DNA of 64,000 bases from Candidatus Altimarinota bacterium (GCA_013268835.1 JABFSX010000004.1:62001-126000), one strand, 5' to 3'; positions 44,117 to 56,632 are shown, numbered from the stretch's first letter. Numbers and translations: made by a program. Notes: generated by a model not told the origin, from the sequence alone.

Positions 44117-44668
44117 TTATTTTCTCCAGTTTCTAAAAATCTGCCACCATATAAGCCCCCAAATAGCTCATGCCATATGTCCAACCAGTGATATCCCAGG
44201 AACTAGTCCGATTCCTATATTGATAATCAACATTACTAGGATCTGACTCGCTGCAGGATGATGTGTTGTGTAGAGGTCAATCCAGAGATATAATAGTATT
44301 GCCATACAAAATCAAGAGATCCCAACTGTAAGGCTATATGGTGCAAATATCAGAAGCGACACTGCCACAAATATCGTCGAAGTGATAAAAAACCAAGTAT
44401 ACCGATCTGGGGACATACGAGCCTCCAGTGTTGGTCCAGCAGAATAGAGAAAATAACTATTCAGAAAAAGATGAAACCATCCCCCATGCAAAAACTGAAA
44501 TAAGAGTACCTGAACTAAAAGAGAAATATAATCACCAGATTCAAGATATCTCCCGCTGAGCCCAAAACGAGTTACTAGTTCAGGAAAGAATATTCAACAT
44601 GAAGCGATAATAATACAAAAAACTATAAGAAGGTGTGAGAGTGATTTTTGAGGAAAAAATGGAAACAT
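44117..44668 (-). CDS. Rhomboid-family intramembrane serine protease
   Basis: A 183-residue protein with about six membrane segments and three UGA-Gly codons. HGGWFHLFLNS has the His and Asn of the rhomboid oxyanion region, VGISGFCMA is the GxSG catalytic-Ser motif with its second Gly encoded by UGA, and VGHMAGAIWG supplies the catalytic His. It cleaves membrane proteins within the bilayer. The stop lies one base after the stop of the convergent HAD-like gene. Confidence 0.88.
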
Positions 44669-44687
44669 AAATAAAGAAGTATCAAAT

Positions 44688-44717
44688 AAAAATCCCACTA
44701 CGAATAGCGGGATTTTA
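44688..44717 (-). terminator. Terminator after rpsO
   Basis: AATCCCACTA and TAGCGGGATT pair with one mismatch and have T-rich flanks on the minus strand; it lies 22 bases past the rpsO stop. Confidence 0.65.
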
Positions 44718-44739
44718 AGAATTTTTTGAGGAAAGGCAA

Positions 44740-45003
44740 CTATTTTCGGAGATCAAGTTTACCAATAAGATCAACATAACGAGCTTCATCTTTACGCTTG
44801 AGATAATCAAGAAGTTTACGACGTTTTGCAACCATCATAACGATACCACGACGAGAGTGGTTATCTTGTTTATGTATTTCAAGGTGATTCTTGAGTGATT
44901 CGATTCGAGAAGTGAGGATAGCAACTTGTACTTCTGGTGATCCAGTGTCACCTTTTTTAGTTGCGTATTGCTCCATAAGAGCCTTTTTTTCTGAGTGTTC
45001 CAT
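44740..45003 (-). CDS. rpsO: 30S ribosomal protein S15
   Basis: An 87-residue protein, the normal length, without in-frame [20 protein letters not shown] and [26 protein letters not shown] are the S15 core that binds 16S rRNA h20-h22. It is a single-gene unit with a promoter at 45075-45102 and a terminator. Confidence 0.98.
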   Translation of the reverse strand: MEHSEKKALMEQYATKKGDTGSPEVQVAILTSRIESLKNHLEIHKQDNHSRRGIVMMVAKRRKLLDYLKRKDEARYVDLIGKLDLRK

Positions 45004-45074
45004 AGTATGTGGATAAAAGTATTTTTAATTAAAGAGAACTAAAACCCGAAAATACACGAGTCAAGACAAGACGG

Positions 45075-45102
45075 AGTATAGAGATAACTGTTCAAAAAGC
45101 AA
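45075..45102 (-). promoter_or_regulatory. Promoter for rpsO
   Basis: Minus strand TTGCTT (45102-45097), 16-base spacer, TATACT (45080-45075), with a leader of about 65 bases. It is nearly identical to the rpsF promoter over TTGCTTTTT...ACAGT..TCTCTATACTC. Confidence 0.75.
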
Positions 45103-45181
45103 ATTTTTCTTTCAGGAAAGCGGAAAGAGGGATAAAAAATCCCCAAATCAAGAGAAATGGGGAAGAAGTATTGATGAAGAA

Positions 45182-45739
45182 TTAGGTAAGACTCTTAATT
45201 TGGCTAAATGGAACTGTTTTTCATGCAAATAACTTGAGTTGCTTTAGGGTACAATCCTTCGGAACTTGAATTGGAAAATCTGCAGGAACACTTGCTGATT
45301 TATTGGCTGCAAGCATAAGATCTTGAAGCGTAAGATTTGGCTTATTTAATTGATTCTGAACGCTATTGATACAGTTTTCAATTGCCGCCATAGAATTTGG
45401 ATTTGTTTTTCCACGTAATTGATCGAGACGAAATGAAGGATCTCTATTATTCGCTACATTTATTGCTGCTTGTTCAGAGCTTGTTGAAGGTGGGCGCCCC
45501 TCTCGATTTGCTCGTTCATACGGATCAGATATCTGAGGTCCACGAGAAATCATTCATGGAGTTCCATGAGGATTTTCTTTATAAGCCCTTGCTCGTTGTG
45601 CCGCAGGAGTATCACCTGCCTGTTCTGCAAATTTTTGCTGAGTATCTGGATTTTTTGTTCTTTTTGCCAAAGCCTCCAATTGCTCAACAAGTGGATCTTT
45701 TATTTCCAAACTTTTATCTCTATTTTCTATATCTGACAT
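45182..45739 (-). CDS. Hypothetical protein, low complexity
   Basis: A 185-residue protein with two UGA-Gly codons. It is hydrophilic and rich in Gln, Asn and Pro, with short helical segments (DPLVEQLEALAKRTKN; LTLQDLMLAANKSA) and no signal peptide. No family is recognised. It follows the next hypothetical gene on the minus strand by 25 bases, so the two probably form an operon. Confidence 0.65.
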
Positions 45740-45764
45740 ATACTTAAATATTTATTTAATAAAA

Positions 45765-46109
45765 TTATACTAAACCGGCCAATAATTCTTGAGCCTCTTT
45801 TTGTCACTGAAGATTATCAGCTGCCTCTTGTTGTTTCTGAAGTTCAAGAGAATTCCTAATCTGAGTCAATCGATTCAAGGCCCTTTGTTCCTCATCTTTC
45901 TCTTCACGATAGAGAACGATTACAAGACTATCAAAGATATCAAAAAAATCTTGCTCGATAGCTACATCACTTACTATAAGATTATAGAGATCTGTAAAAA
46001 GCTCATTTCCTTCTTTGATTTCCTCAAGAAGTGAAGCAACAAAATTTCGCTTCTCTTCAAAGTTCATTTTCACGAAATTATCATGTTGTGTTCTTAAATC
46101 AATTTCCAT
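45765..46109 (-). CDS. Hypothetical helical protein
   Basis: A 114-residue protein with one UGA-Gly codon. It is acidic and predicted helical throughout, with a coiled-coil-like C-terminal part (REEKDEEQRALNRLTQIRN). No known domain is recognised. It lies upstream of the low-complexity gene on the same strand. Confidence 0.65.
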
Positions 46110-46161
46110 AATAGTTTATAAGATATATGGAATTATTCTATCATACTATTTTTTTCTTGTC

Positions 46162-46190
46162 AAAAAAACGCCAGAATATGGCGTTTTTTT
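46162..46190 (-). terminator. Terminator after hrcA
   Basis: Perfect stem with core ACGCCA/TGGCGT, loop GAATA and flanking A/T runs, 20 bases beyond the hrcA stop. Confidence 0.8.
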
Positions 46191-46209
46191 TGAAGCTGTA
46201 TAATTACAC

Positions 46210-46908
46210 CTAGAGAACCTGTCTCAGTGCTGTAATATTGAAGGCATAATCCATCATTGTGGACCCAAGGATTCCGAGATATCCCGTATATCCATTCACT
46301 TCGATTTTTTTCACAATCATTGTCGAGCTCTCCAATTCAGGAATCACACTCTCTTCCCCGATAAATGCTGATACACGAGTAGAGATATCGAGTCATTCAA
46401 GTAAATCAATAAATTGATACTTATTTTCTAAACACTTGATCACCTGAAACATCTCTTCTCCGAGTGCTCCATGATGTCGCTCTAGATAATTCGAAAGACC
46501 AAGATAGTATGAGGTTCCAAGTGAAGGAATACAAGCAAAAGTAATCTCACCAGTTATCTTTGTGAGACGGGCAACAAGACCATAAAGAACATCATCGATA
46601 CGATTCTTTTCGAGTTTATCCGAAAGATTCTGTTCCGCCTCAAGGAATACTGCTGGCATCGTCTCCATCAGATAGTCTACAAATACTCTGAGTCCACGAT
46701 TGGTTGGGAGTCGTCCTGCTGAATTATATGGCTGAAAAATAAGCCCCATATCCTCAAGTGCTGCCATATCATTACGGACAGTCGCACTCGAAACCTGAAG
46801 ATCATACTTTTTCAGGAGATTCTTAGATCCCATGATTTCTCCAGTTTTCAGATATTCTTCAACGATGAATTTCAGAACTTGTACTTTACGATCTTGGATT
46901 TTTGACAT
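46210..46908 (-). CDS. hrcA: Heat-inducible transcription repressor HrcA
   Basis: A 232-residue protein. The winged helix shows VSSATVRNDMAALEDMGLI and SAGRLPTNRGLRVFVDYLM; the C-terminal GYLGILGSTMMDYAFNI matches the HrcA effector domain. It is about 100 residues shorter than typical HrcA, so the middle inserted domain seems reduced. One UGA-Gly codon occurs (DLLE-G-LDIS). ATG at 46908, one base after the NfeD stop, was chosen over an upstream in-frame start lying inside nfeD. It should repress groESL through the CIRCE site at 27563-27589; no CIRCE is seen before its own operon. Confidence 0.92.
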
Positions 46909-46909
46909 A

Positions 46910-47326
46910 TTATACAACAATGCTACCACGAAATATTGATCCCTTTCGAGAAGTGAGCTCAACCTTATCGCCTACTTTTACTCCATCAATATCAATAAAA
47001 TAATCAACACCATCGAGAACTACCTTGAAGTCTTCTCATACTTTTTTCACCTTTCTAGTTTCACCAAGATATGAATCGAGTCATTGAGCCTTCTCTTCTA
47101 CCTGAGAAGAAAGATATCTTGGAAGAAAAAAAGATGCAAGAAATGAAACGACTGCAAATATAAGTCCCTGTATTATTGTAACATCTTCTCATCAAAAATA
47201 ATATACATACAATGCAGTTATAAAACCAGCAAGAGATATCGCAAGCCCATAAAATGTAACCGTAATCATCTCAATGATGAGAAAACCAATACCAACAGCA
47301 ATCCAGAAAATAAGAAGTGAGGACAT
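46910..47326 (-). CDS. NfeD-like membrane protein
   Basis: A 138-residue protein with four UGA-Gly codons (one TGA-TGA pair). Three or so membrane helices (residues about 4-65) are followed by an OB-fold domain (GETRKVKKVGEDFKVVLDG...VGDKVEL), the short NfeD1b type. It lies directly downstream of a slipin/SPFH gene, the usual pairing, in which NfeD assists the SPFH scaffold in membrane microdomains. The hrcA start follows after one base, so hrcA belongs to the same transcript. Confidence 0.85.
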
Positions 47327-47330
47327 AGGA

Positions 47331-47359
47331 ATTAATTGTTAATTATTAATTATTAATTT
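47331..47359. repeat. Short ATTAATT simple repeat
   Basis: About four near-identical units of TTAATTA between the SPFH stop and the nfeD start. No function is evident. Confidence 0.5.
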
Positions 47360-47369
47360 AGATGGTAAA

Positions 47370-48239
47370 TTATTTTCCTCCACCAAAAATCTTGGAAACC
47401 CCAGCAAGTATATCTGAATCAAGAATATATTTTGTATTATCTCCGAGTGCTACCTGAATTGTCTGAAGTTGAGCCTTCACTACTGCATTTCCAGTAAAAA
47501 ATTGTTGTGCTGCAACTGCATCAAGTTCGAGCGCTTTCGCATTTGCCTCTGCAATAGCTACTTTCGCATTTGCCTCTCCTTGAGCCTGAAGAATCTGAGA
47601 TTCTTTTTGCCCTTCTGCTTGAAGAATTTTTGATTGCTTGTCAGCTTCTGCTTGAGTTATCATTGCCACCTTGTATCCTTCTGCTGCTGTGATCTTGGCA
47701 CTCTTTTCACTCTGTGCATTTTTGATCATATTCATCATCTCTTGTACACTTGCTGGTGGTTCAAGTTTTTTGATTTCCACACGCATTACCTTCACTCCCC
47801 ATTTTCCTGTCTCACGATCGAGTGACTCAAGGAGCTTCGCATTGATAGTATCTCGATTCGAGAGAGTATCATTGAGTTCCATGGTACCGAGAACACTACG
47901 GAGATTGGTTTGAGCAAGAGAAACCACTGCAACGAATACATTATTGATGTCGTATGTTGCCTTGTATGGATCAGTAATCTGAGCATACACAATCCCATCA
48001 ACGGTTACTGCCACATTATCCTTTGTGATGATCTGCTGTTCTGGAACATTGATAACTTGTTCACGAATATCTACCTTGCGAACTGATTGTACAAATGGTA
48101 TCAAGAAAAAAATACCAGGACCAACCGTATCGATATATCGACCAACAAATTCCCGAAGACCAACTTCACCTTGACTAATCTGTTTTACAAAAAATGGAGC
48201 TAAAACTCAAACTGCTACGAGCAAATAGACAATTGTCAT
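47370..48239 (-). CDS. SPFH/band-7 (slipin/stomatin-like) protein
   Basis: A 289-residue protein with an N-terminal membrane anchor (TIVYLLVAVGVLAPFFV) containing one UGA-Gly, then the SPFH domain (REFVGRYIDTVGPGIFFLIP, QIITKDNVAVTVDGIVYAQI, TNLRSVLGTMELNDTLSNRD) and a coiled-coil Ala/Glu-rich tail (QAEGQKESQILQAQGEAN). It forms oligomeric scaffolds in the membrane and is paired with NfeD downstream. Promoter at 48272-48299. Confidence 0.93.
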
Positions 48240-48271
48240 ATGAAAGTTGATAAAAAAATAAAAACACTATA

Positions 48272-48299
48272 ATCCTATCGTTTCTCCTGAAAAAAGCAA
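48272..48299 (-). promoter_or_regulatory. Promoter for the slipin-nfeD-hrcA operon
   Basis: Minus strand TTGCTT (48299-48294), 16-base spacer, TAGGAT (48277-48272), about 33 bases before the start. Confidence 0.55.
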
Positions 48300-48368
48300 G
48301 CGGAACAATGCTGAACTCATTTCAATCAAAATCAATTCTTTTGAAAAGATTTCTTTACTCAAAAAAAT

Positions 48369-49367
48369 ATGCCAAATATAGTAGCAATCGGCGGTGGAGC
48401 TGGTACATTCAATGTACTCTACGGAATAAAAAGAAATCTCAATTACAATATCTCTGCCATAATATCTGTAGCAGATAATGGTGGAACCACAGGTGCAATT
48501 CGCGATAAATATGGGATTCTTCCTCCTGGAGATATGCGACGAGCAATCGCAGCACTCGCAAGAAATACTGAACTCGTTCGAAGACTTTTTGAATATAGTT
48601 TCAAAGATGAAGAAGGAGTCATTGGGTCCAATAAAATCTGAAATATTCTCCTCACGGCACTCGTGGATATCTGTGATGGTGACTTTGAAAAAGCGATAAA
48701 AAATATGGAAGAGATGTTCGATGTACGAGGAAGAGTGATCCCTGTAACACTCGAAGATGTAGATCTTGCTGTCAGATTTGCTGATGGAACAGAGGTAATC
48801 GGTGAGAAAAATATCGATGTATCTGATAAAAATCCAGGAGAACGAACTCATGATATCGATCAAGATATTACAGATGCTTGGCTCGTTGGAGCAGAAGGAA
48901 ATATCAATCCAAATGCCCGAGAAGCGCTATTGAATGCTGACTATATTATTATTGGTCCTGGCGATCTCTATACGAGCATAGTTCCAAATCTCCTCTCGAA
49001 AGGAATGCGTGAAACGCTCGGAAAATGTAGCGGAAAAATAATCTATATCTGCAATGCGATGACAAAGCGAGGTGAAACCACCAATATGGAAGTAATTGAT
49101 TTCATCAATACGATTGAACGATATATCAACCCTGGAATGCTCGATTATGTTATCGTAAATAACGGACATATTGATGAAGATGTAGTTATAAAATATAAGA
49201 CAGAAGAAAATAAAAAACCTCTCAAAATAAAAGATCCTTCACTTTTTATGAATAAATGATATAAAGTAATAGAATGGGATATGGTAAATGATGAAGATAT
49301 CGTTCGGCATGATCCAATGAAGCTTGCTAAAGTCCTCGAAGATATCGTAAATGGTTGGATTAAATAA
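48369..49367 (+). CDS. YvcK/CofD-family protein (gluconeogenesis factor-like)
   Basis: A 332-residue protein with two UGA-Gly codons. AIGGGAGTFNVL (residues 6-17), VADNGGTTGAIRDKYGILPPGD and IIIGPGDLYTSIVPNLL are the YvcK/GlmR signature. YvcK binds UDP-GlcNAc in Bacillus and helps channel it to wall synthesis via GlmS. It is divergent from the slipin operon and shares a bidirectional terminator with leuS. Confidence 0.88.
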
Positions 49368-49399
49368 TATTATCTAGATTGCTCCCATTGGCTTTTATA

Positions 49400-49428
49400 A
49401 AAAGCCTCTCAAATTTTGAGAGGCTTTT
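49400..49428. terminator. Bidirectional terminator between yvcK-like gene and leuS
   Basis: AAAAGCCTCTCAAA and TTTGAGAGGCTTTT form a nearly continuous perfect palindrome. Confidence 0.85.
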
Positions 49429-49434
49429 TATAAA

Positions 49435-52563
<3,129 letters not shown>

Positions 52564-52646
52564 ACAGAGTAATAAGTAAATTATAATTATATTCGACTCT
52601 CAGTATACAAAAAAGAGGAAATGAGGCAAAAGTTTTATAAAACTAT

Positions 52647-52676
52647 AAAAAATCCCTCGCAAATGAGGGATTTTTA
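52647..52676 (-). terminator. Terminator of the pilin-like gene
   Basis: ATCCCTC and GAGGGAT stem, six-base loop, with flanking A and T runs, 19 bases past the stop at 52695. Confidence 0.75.
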
Positions 52677-52694
52677 AAAATTCTAAGTATAGAA

Positions 52695-53084
52695 TTATAC
52701 ACCAGTTCCACTTCCCATAACAGTAGAGAGGAACCAACGAATAATAGAGTTTGCAAGGAAGATTACAACGATACCAATCAATACTTGAATAATAATCGTA
52801 CGTCCCTTCTTTACCTTCTCTTCATCACCACCGGCAGTCATCATAAGAACACCACCGTAGATACCATATACTACCGCAACGAGACCAACGATAATAAGTG
52901 CGTTCTGAATAAGATTTTGTACTTCTACATCAACAGTATCATCTGCACCTGTAGCTTTTGATACTTGTCCATTACCAAAAAGATCACTTTTTGCAGCATT
53001 AGCAGCAGCAAAAACAGAAGAATTCTGAAAAAATGAAATTACTGAACCAAGGGAAACATATCCGATTTTTTGAATAGTTGTCAT
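52695..53084 (-). CDS. Small membrane protein, TrbC/VirB2 pilin-like
   Basis: A 129-residue protein without in-frame UGA. An N-terminal signal-like stretch ends near FAAANA; two helices follow (LIIVGLVAVVYGIYGGVLMM and IIIQVLIGIVVIFLANSIIRWF) joined by TAGGDEEKVKKGR. This two-helix layout with a short basic loop resembles VirB2/TrbC-type pilins common in CPR genomes. The ATG at 53084 was chosen because the longer frame would begin inside the TTGACA-17-TATGAT promoter. The strong promoter suggests high expression. Confidence 0.7.
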   Translation of the reverse strand: MTTIQKIGYVSLGSVISFFQNSSVFAAANAAKSDLFGNGQVSKATGADDTVDVEVQNLIQNALIIVGLVAVVYGIYGGVLMMTAGGDEEKVKKGRTIIIQVLIGIVVIFLANSIIRWFLSTVMGSGTGV

Positions 53085-53118
53085 AAAAAATAAATGAAAA
53101 AATAAATGTGACACGGGT

Positions 53119-53147
53119 ATCATATCAAATGTTGTTTCTTTTGTCAA
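53119..53147 (-). promoter_or_regulatory. Strong promoter of the pilin-like gene
   Basis: Minus strand TTGACA (53147-53142), 17-base spacer, TATGAT (53124-53119). It is the only perfect TTGACA -35 seen in the window. Confidence 0.8.
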
Positions 53148-53184
53148 AAAAAATACTCTTTTTTTTAGAAGAGAGTATTTTTTA
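53146..53184 (-). terminator. Terminator after rpsR
   Basis: AAATACTCT and AGAGTATTT pair across a 12-base loop; the minus-strand T run leads directly into the -35 box of the next promoter. Confidence 0.65.
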
Positions 53185-53246
53185 TTTAAAGCTAATAACC
53201 GAAAGAGTGGGATTCATATGGACCAGATATGACTCATTTCTATGAA

Positions 53247-53546
53247 TTATACTGCAACTGTACTTTCATCAAGTTCAACTGGAGCTACTGTTGTAACAGT
53301 AGGAACTGCTGAATGATTTACTGAAGCACGTACTTCGAGTACATATGGAAGAAGTGCCATATATCGAGCTCGTTTTACTGCAACTGCAAGTTTTTTTTGA
53401 TTACGGAGAGTTGTACCTGAGTAGTATCGAGGGATAATTCGATTGAACTTTGTCAGGAATTTTTTGAGGAATACCGTATCTTTGTAGTCGATGTGTGTAA
53501 CACCAGCTTCATCAATAGGGCAAACCTTCTTTTTAGCGACTGCCAT
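53247..53546 (-). CDS. rpsR: 30S ribosomal protein S18
   Basis: A 99-residue protein with no in-frame UGA. CPIDEAGVTHIDYKDTVFLKKFL and PRYYSGTTLRNQKKLAVAVKRARYMALLPY are the S18 core. A C-terminal tail of about 25 residues rich in Val/Thr/Ala goes beyond the usual about 75-residue length. It is last in rpsF-ssb-rpsR. Confidence 0.96.
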   Translation of the reverse strand: MAVAKKKVCPIDEAGVTHIDYKDTVFLKKFLTKFNRIIPRYYSGTTLRNQKKLAVAVKRARYMALLPYVLEVRASVNHSAVPTVTTVAPVELDESTVAV

Positions 53547-53564
53547 AAAAGTAGGGGTTAAAGA

Positions 53565-53978
53565 TTATAATTTATTTGTATCAAGATCGGAGAAATCATC
53601 AAAATTAGAAATCTCTGAAGTCTCGTTGTCTATTTCGGCGAAATCTTCTCTTTTTGAGAGAAATATCAATTGATCAACAACCACTTCAGTCTTATATAAT
53701 TTAGATCCATCGTCCTTATCTATAATACGAGTTTTGAGGTGACCTTCCACATAGACGAGTTTACCTTTTGTAAGGAATTGCTCAGATCGTTCAGCGAGAG
53801 GGCCCCAGGCAACACAGTTAGTATATTCGGCATCAGAGAGAGATTCCCCTGTAGCACTCTTGTAGTAACGGTTGGTTGCAACGGTAAACGTTGCGATTTT
53901 TTTATCAGCAGTAGTTGTTTTAATAAATGGATCTTTGGTAATATTACCAATAAGTATAACTTTATTGATGGTACGCAT
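53565..53978 (-). CDS. ssb: Single-stranded DNA-binding protein
   Basis: A 137-residue protein without in-frame UGA. NKVILIGNITKDPFIK and the OB-fold strands FTVATNRYYK...WGPLAE...GKLVYVEGHLKTR match SSB. The acidic tail ends SDLDTNKL rather than the usual DDDIPF, so partner binding may differ. Middle gene of rpsF-ssb-rpsR. Confidence 0.95.
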   Translation of the reverse strand: MRTINKVILIGNITKDPFIKTTTADKKIATFTVATNRYYKSATGESLSDAEYTNCVAWGPLAERSEQFLTKGKLVYVEGHLKTRIIDKDDGSKLYKTEVVVDQLIFLSKREDFAEIDNETSEISNFDDFSDLDTNKL

Positions 53979-53997
53979 AAGTCAAAAATGTTAGAGA

Positions 53998-54285
53998 TTA
54001 TTCATCTATTCTACTAAACATAAATCTCCAAATACTTGTTTTAATATTGAACGTGTTCGTGATATGAATCCAATCTCCACCATCTCGATCGAGAATGTAA
54101 AGAAGATAGTATCCTGTCTTTGAACCGTGTATGCGGTATGCGAGCTGTCGCTCACCTGGATGATCTGCACTAGCGATTGTAGCACCAGTAGCCTTGATCT
54201 CAGTTTCGATCTCTGATATGAGTGCATCACGATCAGTATCTGAAAGCCCAGAATCAAGTATCATCATGAGTTCGTATTGTCTCAT
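53998..54285 (-). CDS. rpsF: 30S ribosomal protein S6
   Basis: A 95-residue protein of typical length without in-frame UGA. MRQYELMMILDSGLSD and RQLAYRIHGSKTGYYLLYIL match S6. First gene of the conserved rpsF-ssb-rpsR operon. AGGA a few bases before the ATG is one of the few visible Shine-Dalgarno-like sequences. Confidence 0.96.
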   Translation of the reverse strand: MRQYELMMILDSGLSDTDRDALISEIETEIKATGATIASADHPGERQLAYRIHGSKTGYYLLYILDRDGGDWIHITNTFNIKTSIWRFMFSRIDE

Positions 54286-54360
54286 AGTTCCTGTGGGTTA
54301 GTATCTTTTTATGACCAGTAAAAAGAAGGAAAATAAAATGCATATAAAAAATGCCCCGTG

Positions 54361-54388
54361 AGTATAGAGAGAACACTGTAAAAAGCAA
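54361..54388 (-). promoter_or_regulatory. Promoter for rpsF-ssb-rpsR
   Basis: Minus strand TTGCTT (54388-54383), 16-base spacer, TATACT (54366-54361), about 75 bases before the ATG. Closely similar to the rpsO promoter. Confidence 0.75.
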
Positions 54389-54431
54389 AACTTTTTTTGA
54401 TTAAAAATACAATATTGGCAAGTAAAAGAAT

Positions 54432-54460
54432 TTGCCAAAAAAAAAGATGTCTGCTAGGAT
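54432..54460 (+). promoter_or_regulatory. Promoter placed for a leaderless transcript
   Basis: TTGCCA, 17-base spacer, TAGGAT with an upstream TGC. The -10 box ends six bases before the ATG at 54467, so transcription would begin at or near the start codon. Confidence 0.5.
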
Positions 54461-54466
54461 ATATCT

Positions 54467-54751
54467 ATGACAACAAAAACAAATAAAAAGTCTCAAAAGT
54501 TCGCATCTCTCTTCGGTAAAACGAATGATATCGAAGTGAGCAAGAAGCTCGTGAGTAAGCTCCTCCAATACAATATGAAATATGAGGAGATTACCAAAGT
54601 AATCCTTTCTCATTCTGAACGAGCATTCCTTGATGCTCGACTCATTACTCTTGAGGAGTACTATGAAGAACTCAAAAATACTAAAAAAAGTGAAGTAGAG
54701 GATTTTCTTTCTTCCATTCCAGATTACGAACTCCATACGGTGATGGCATAA
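54467..54751 (+). CDS. Hypothetical small protein
   Basis: A 94-residue protein without in-frame UGA. It has a basic N-terminal tail (MTTKTNKKSQKFASLFGK) and a helical body (VSKKLVSKLLQYNMKYEEITKVIL...LEEYYEELKN). No family is recognised. It is divergent from rpsF and followed by a strong terminator, so it is a single-gene unit. Confidence 0.7.
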   Translation: MTTKTNKKSQKFASLFGKTNDIEVSKKLVSKLLQYNMKYEEITKVILSHSERAFLDARLITLEEYYEELKNTKKSEVEDFLSSIPDYELHTVMA

Positions 54752-54772
54752 TCACCACCATACAAATACACA

Positions 54773-54802
54773 AAAAAGATCTCGAAAAATCGAGATCTTT
54801 TT
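54773..54802. terminator. Bidirectional terminator
   Basis: GATCTCGA and TCGAGATC with an AAAA loop and flanking A/T runs, between the small hypothetical gene and rpmG. Confidence 0.85.
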
Positions 54803-54820
54803 ATTGTAAGATACAATTAA

Positions 54821-54994
54821 TTATTTAACATCCTTAAATGTATAGAGAACATGCTTGCGAAGTTGCTTATCATATTTCTTGAGTTTGAGCTTCTCACCTG
54901 CTGGAAGATTTTTCTTGTTTACTGCGTAAACGTAGTCAGTTCGTCCACCTTCTGCAGCCTTACCAACTTGATATGTACATTTACCTTTTGCCAT
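54821..54994 (-). CDS. rpmG: 50S ribosomal protein L33
   Basis: A 57-residue protein without in-frame UGA. The C-terminal KLKLKKYDKQLRKHVLYTFK is the L33 signature (LxLxKYxPxxRKH). Only one Cys is present, so it is a zinc-free type. Its likely promoter (minus strand TTGCAA at 55079-55074, 15-base spacer, TATAAT at 55058-55053) is divergent from that of obg. Confidence 0.85.
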   Translation of the reverse strand: MAKGKCTYQVGKAAEGGRTDYVYAVNKKNLPAGEKLKLKKYDKQLRKHVLYTFKDVK

Positions 54995-55052
54995 AATATG
55001 GAGTGTTAGAATATTAGATTGTTGGGATCACTACGGAAACCAAATATAGACG

Positions 55053-55079
55053 GATTATATAGAAAAATTTTGTTTTGCA
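55053..55079 (-). promoter_or_regulatory. Likely rpmG promoter
   Basis: Minus strand TTGCAA and TATAAT with a 15-base spacer, about 58 bases before the ATG. Confidence 0.45.
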
Positions 55080-55098
55080 AGTTTTTCTCTTCTTAATT

Positions 55099-55126
55099 TT
55101 GCTTTTTTCTATATTTTTTGTATAGT
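55099..55126 (+). promoter_or_regulatory. Promoter for obg
   Basis: TTGCTT at 55099-55104, 16-base spacer, TATAGT at 55121-55126, followed by a leader of about 55 bases. Confidence 0.65.
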
Positions 55127-55186
55127 CGAAGAACTTTCGAGACTCTCGTATCAGAAGTATCTATTCTAAAATCTAAGTTCTCTCTT

Positions 55187-56599
55187 ATGTTCATCGATGA
55201 AGTAAAAATGTCACTCCGAGCTGGTAAATGAGGTGATGGAATCATCTCTTGGCGTCGTGAAAAATATATTCCAAAAGGTGGTCCTTTTGGTGGTGATGGT
55301 GGAAATGGAGGAAATGTTATCCTCGTAGCCACTACCCACGAAACAACACTTGGTAAGTTTCGTCACCTCAAATCCATCGAAGCTGATGATGGAGAAAAAG
55401 GAGGAACACAGGAGTGTCATGGAGCCACCGCTCATGATACGATTATCGAACTCCCTGTTGGAACCCTCATCACGGATGCAAATACTGGTGAAGTTATCTG
55501 TGATCTCACGACTCCAGGGCAGAAGTTCCAAATCTGTGAAGGTGGTCGTGGAGGATTTGGTAATGCTCACTTCCCTTCGAGTACTCGTCAGGCCCCAAAC
55601 TTCGCAGAACTCGGAGATGCTGGGACTTCTCGTGAGGTAAAAATGGAACTCAAACTCGTAGCCGATGTTGGACTCGTTGGACTCCCAAATGCTGGAAAAT
55701 CAACGGTTATCCAATCTATCACGAATGTAAAACCAAAAATTGCTGATTACGCATTTACTACCCTCGTACCAAATCTTGGTGTTATGGAATGGAGAGGTCG
55801 TTCGATGGTTATCGAAGATGTTCCTGGACTTATCGAAGGAGCCAGCGAAGGAAAGGGTCTCGGATTCCAATTCCTCAAACACATCGATCGTTGTCGAATT
55901 ATTATCCATCTTCTCGATGCCACTCAGGGAGAAGAAGCTATGATAGAAAACTACCGAGTCATCCGAAAAGAGCTCGAAAACTGGAATCCTGAAATGGCAA
56001 ACAAAGATGAACTCATCGTATTCTCAAAGGCTGAACTCGTTGATAGCGAACAACTCGAAGAGATGGTGAAAATATTCGAAAAGGCAACCAAGAAAAAAGT
56101 GAGTCTCACGATATCTGCAGGTGCATTTATACGAATTGATGAACTCAAAGACCTTCTCTTGCAACGTATCCCTGATACCAGAGAAGAAGAACTCGTTCTC
56201 GTGGAAGATGAAGAAGGAATGATCCAGAGTCCAGATGCTGAGCCTCTCACGATCCGTGGTGAAGATATCCCTCACTTCTACGATCTCAAGAGACAAAATG
56301 ATCCGAAGCGATGTACCATCAAAAAACGTGAAGATGGCGACTATGAAATCACTGGAATCCGTATCGAAGAGATTGCTCGTATGACTGATACTCGCTATAC
56401 CGATGGAGTCAATCGTGTCTACGATGTGATGGAGCGTATGGGCGTGATGAGAAAACTCAAACTCCTCATTGCTGATGGTCTCACACGAGAAGATCGTGGA
56501 TTCTTTGAAGGAGAAGAAGACTTCAAGGTTCCAGCTGTCTGGGTTGGAGGAAAAAAGTTCTCTCTCGAAGGACTCATATTCATGAAGGATGAACGATAA
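55187..56599 (+). CDS. obg: GTPase Obg/CgtA
   Basis: A 470-residue protein with one UGA-Gly codon (RAGK-G-GDGI). The glycine-rich Obg fold (GGPFGGDGGNGGNV) is followed by the G domain: GLPNAGKST (G1, near residue 167), DVPGLIEGA (G3) and a C-terminal OCT-like extension. Obg couples GTP state to late 50S assembly and stress. It is somewhat long; the extra part is the C-terminal domain. Confidence 0.96.
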
Positions 56600-56632
56600 A
56601 AAAATCCCTACCAACTTGGTAGGGATTTTTAA
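56599..56632. terminator. Bidirectional terminator after obg
   Basis: AATCCCTACCAA and TTGGTAGGGATT stem with T and A runs, shared with the convergent DKNYY gene. Confidence 0.85.

Noticed and set aside
46909-46914. TATAAT next to the hrcA start on the minus strand
   Set aside because: It is the stop-codon region of nfeD and abuts the hrcA ATG, so it cannot serve as a -10 box for hrcA.
47331-47359. ATTAATT repeats as a CRISPR or operator array
   Set aside because: Units are only about seven bases with no spacers; simple AT-rich repetition.
48267-48863. Long minus-strand frame over the YvcK-like gene
   Set aside because: Antisense shadow; the plus-strand protein has clear YvcK motifs.
53085-53147. 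Longer N-terminus for the pilin-like protein beginning at 53147
   Set aside because: That stretch is a perfect TTGACA-17-TATGAT promoter and its leader; the ATG at 53084 gives a sensible signal sequence.
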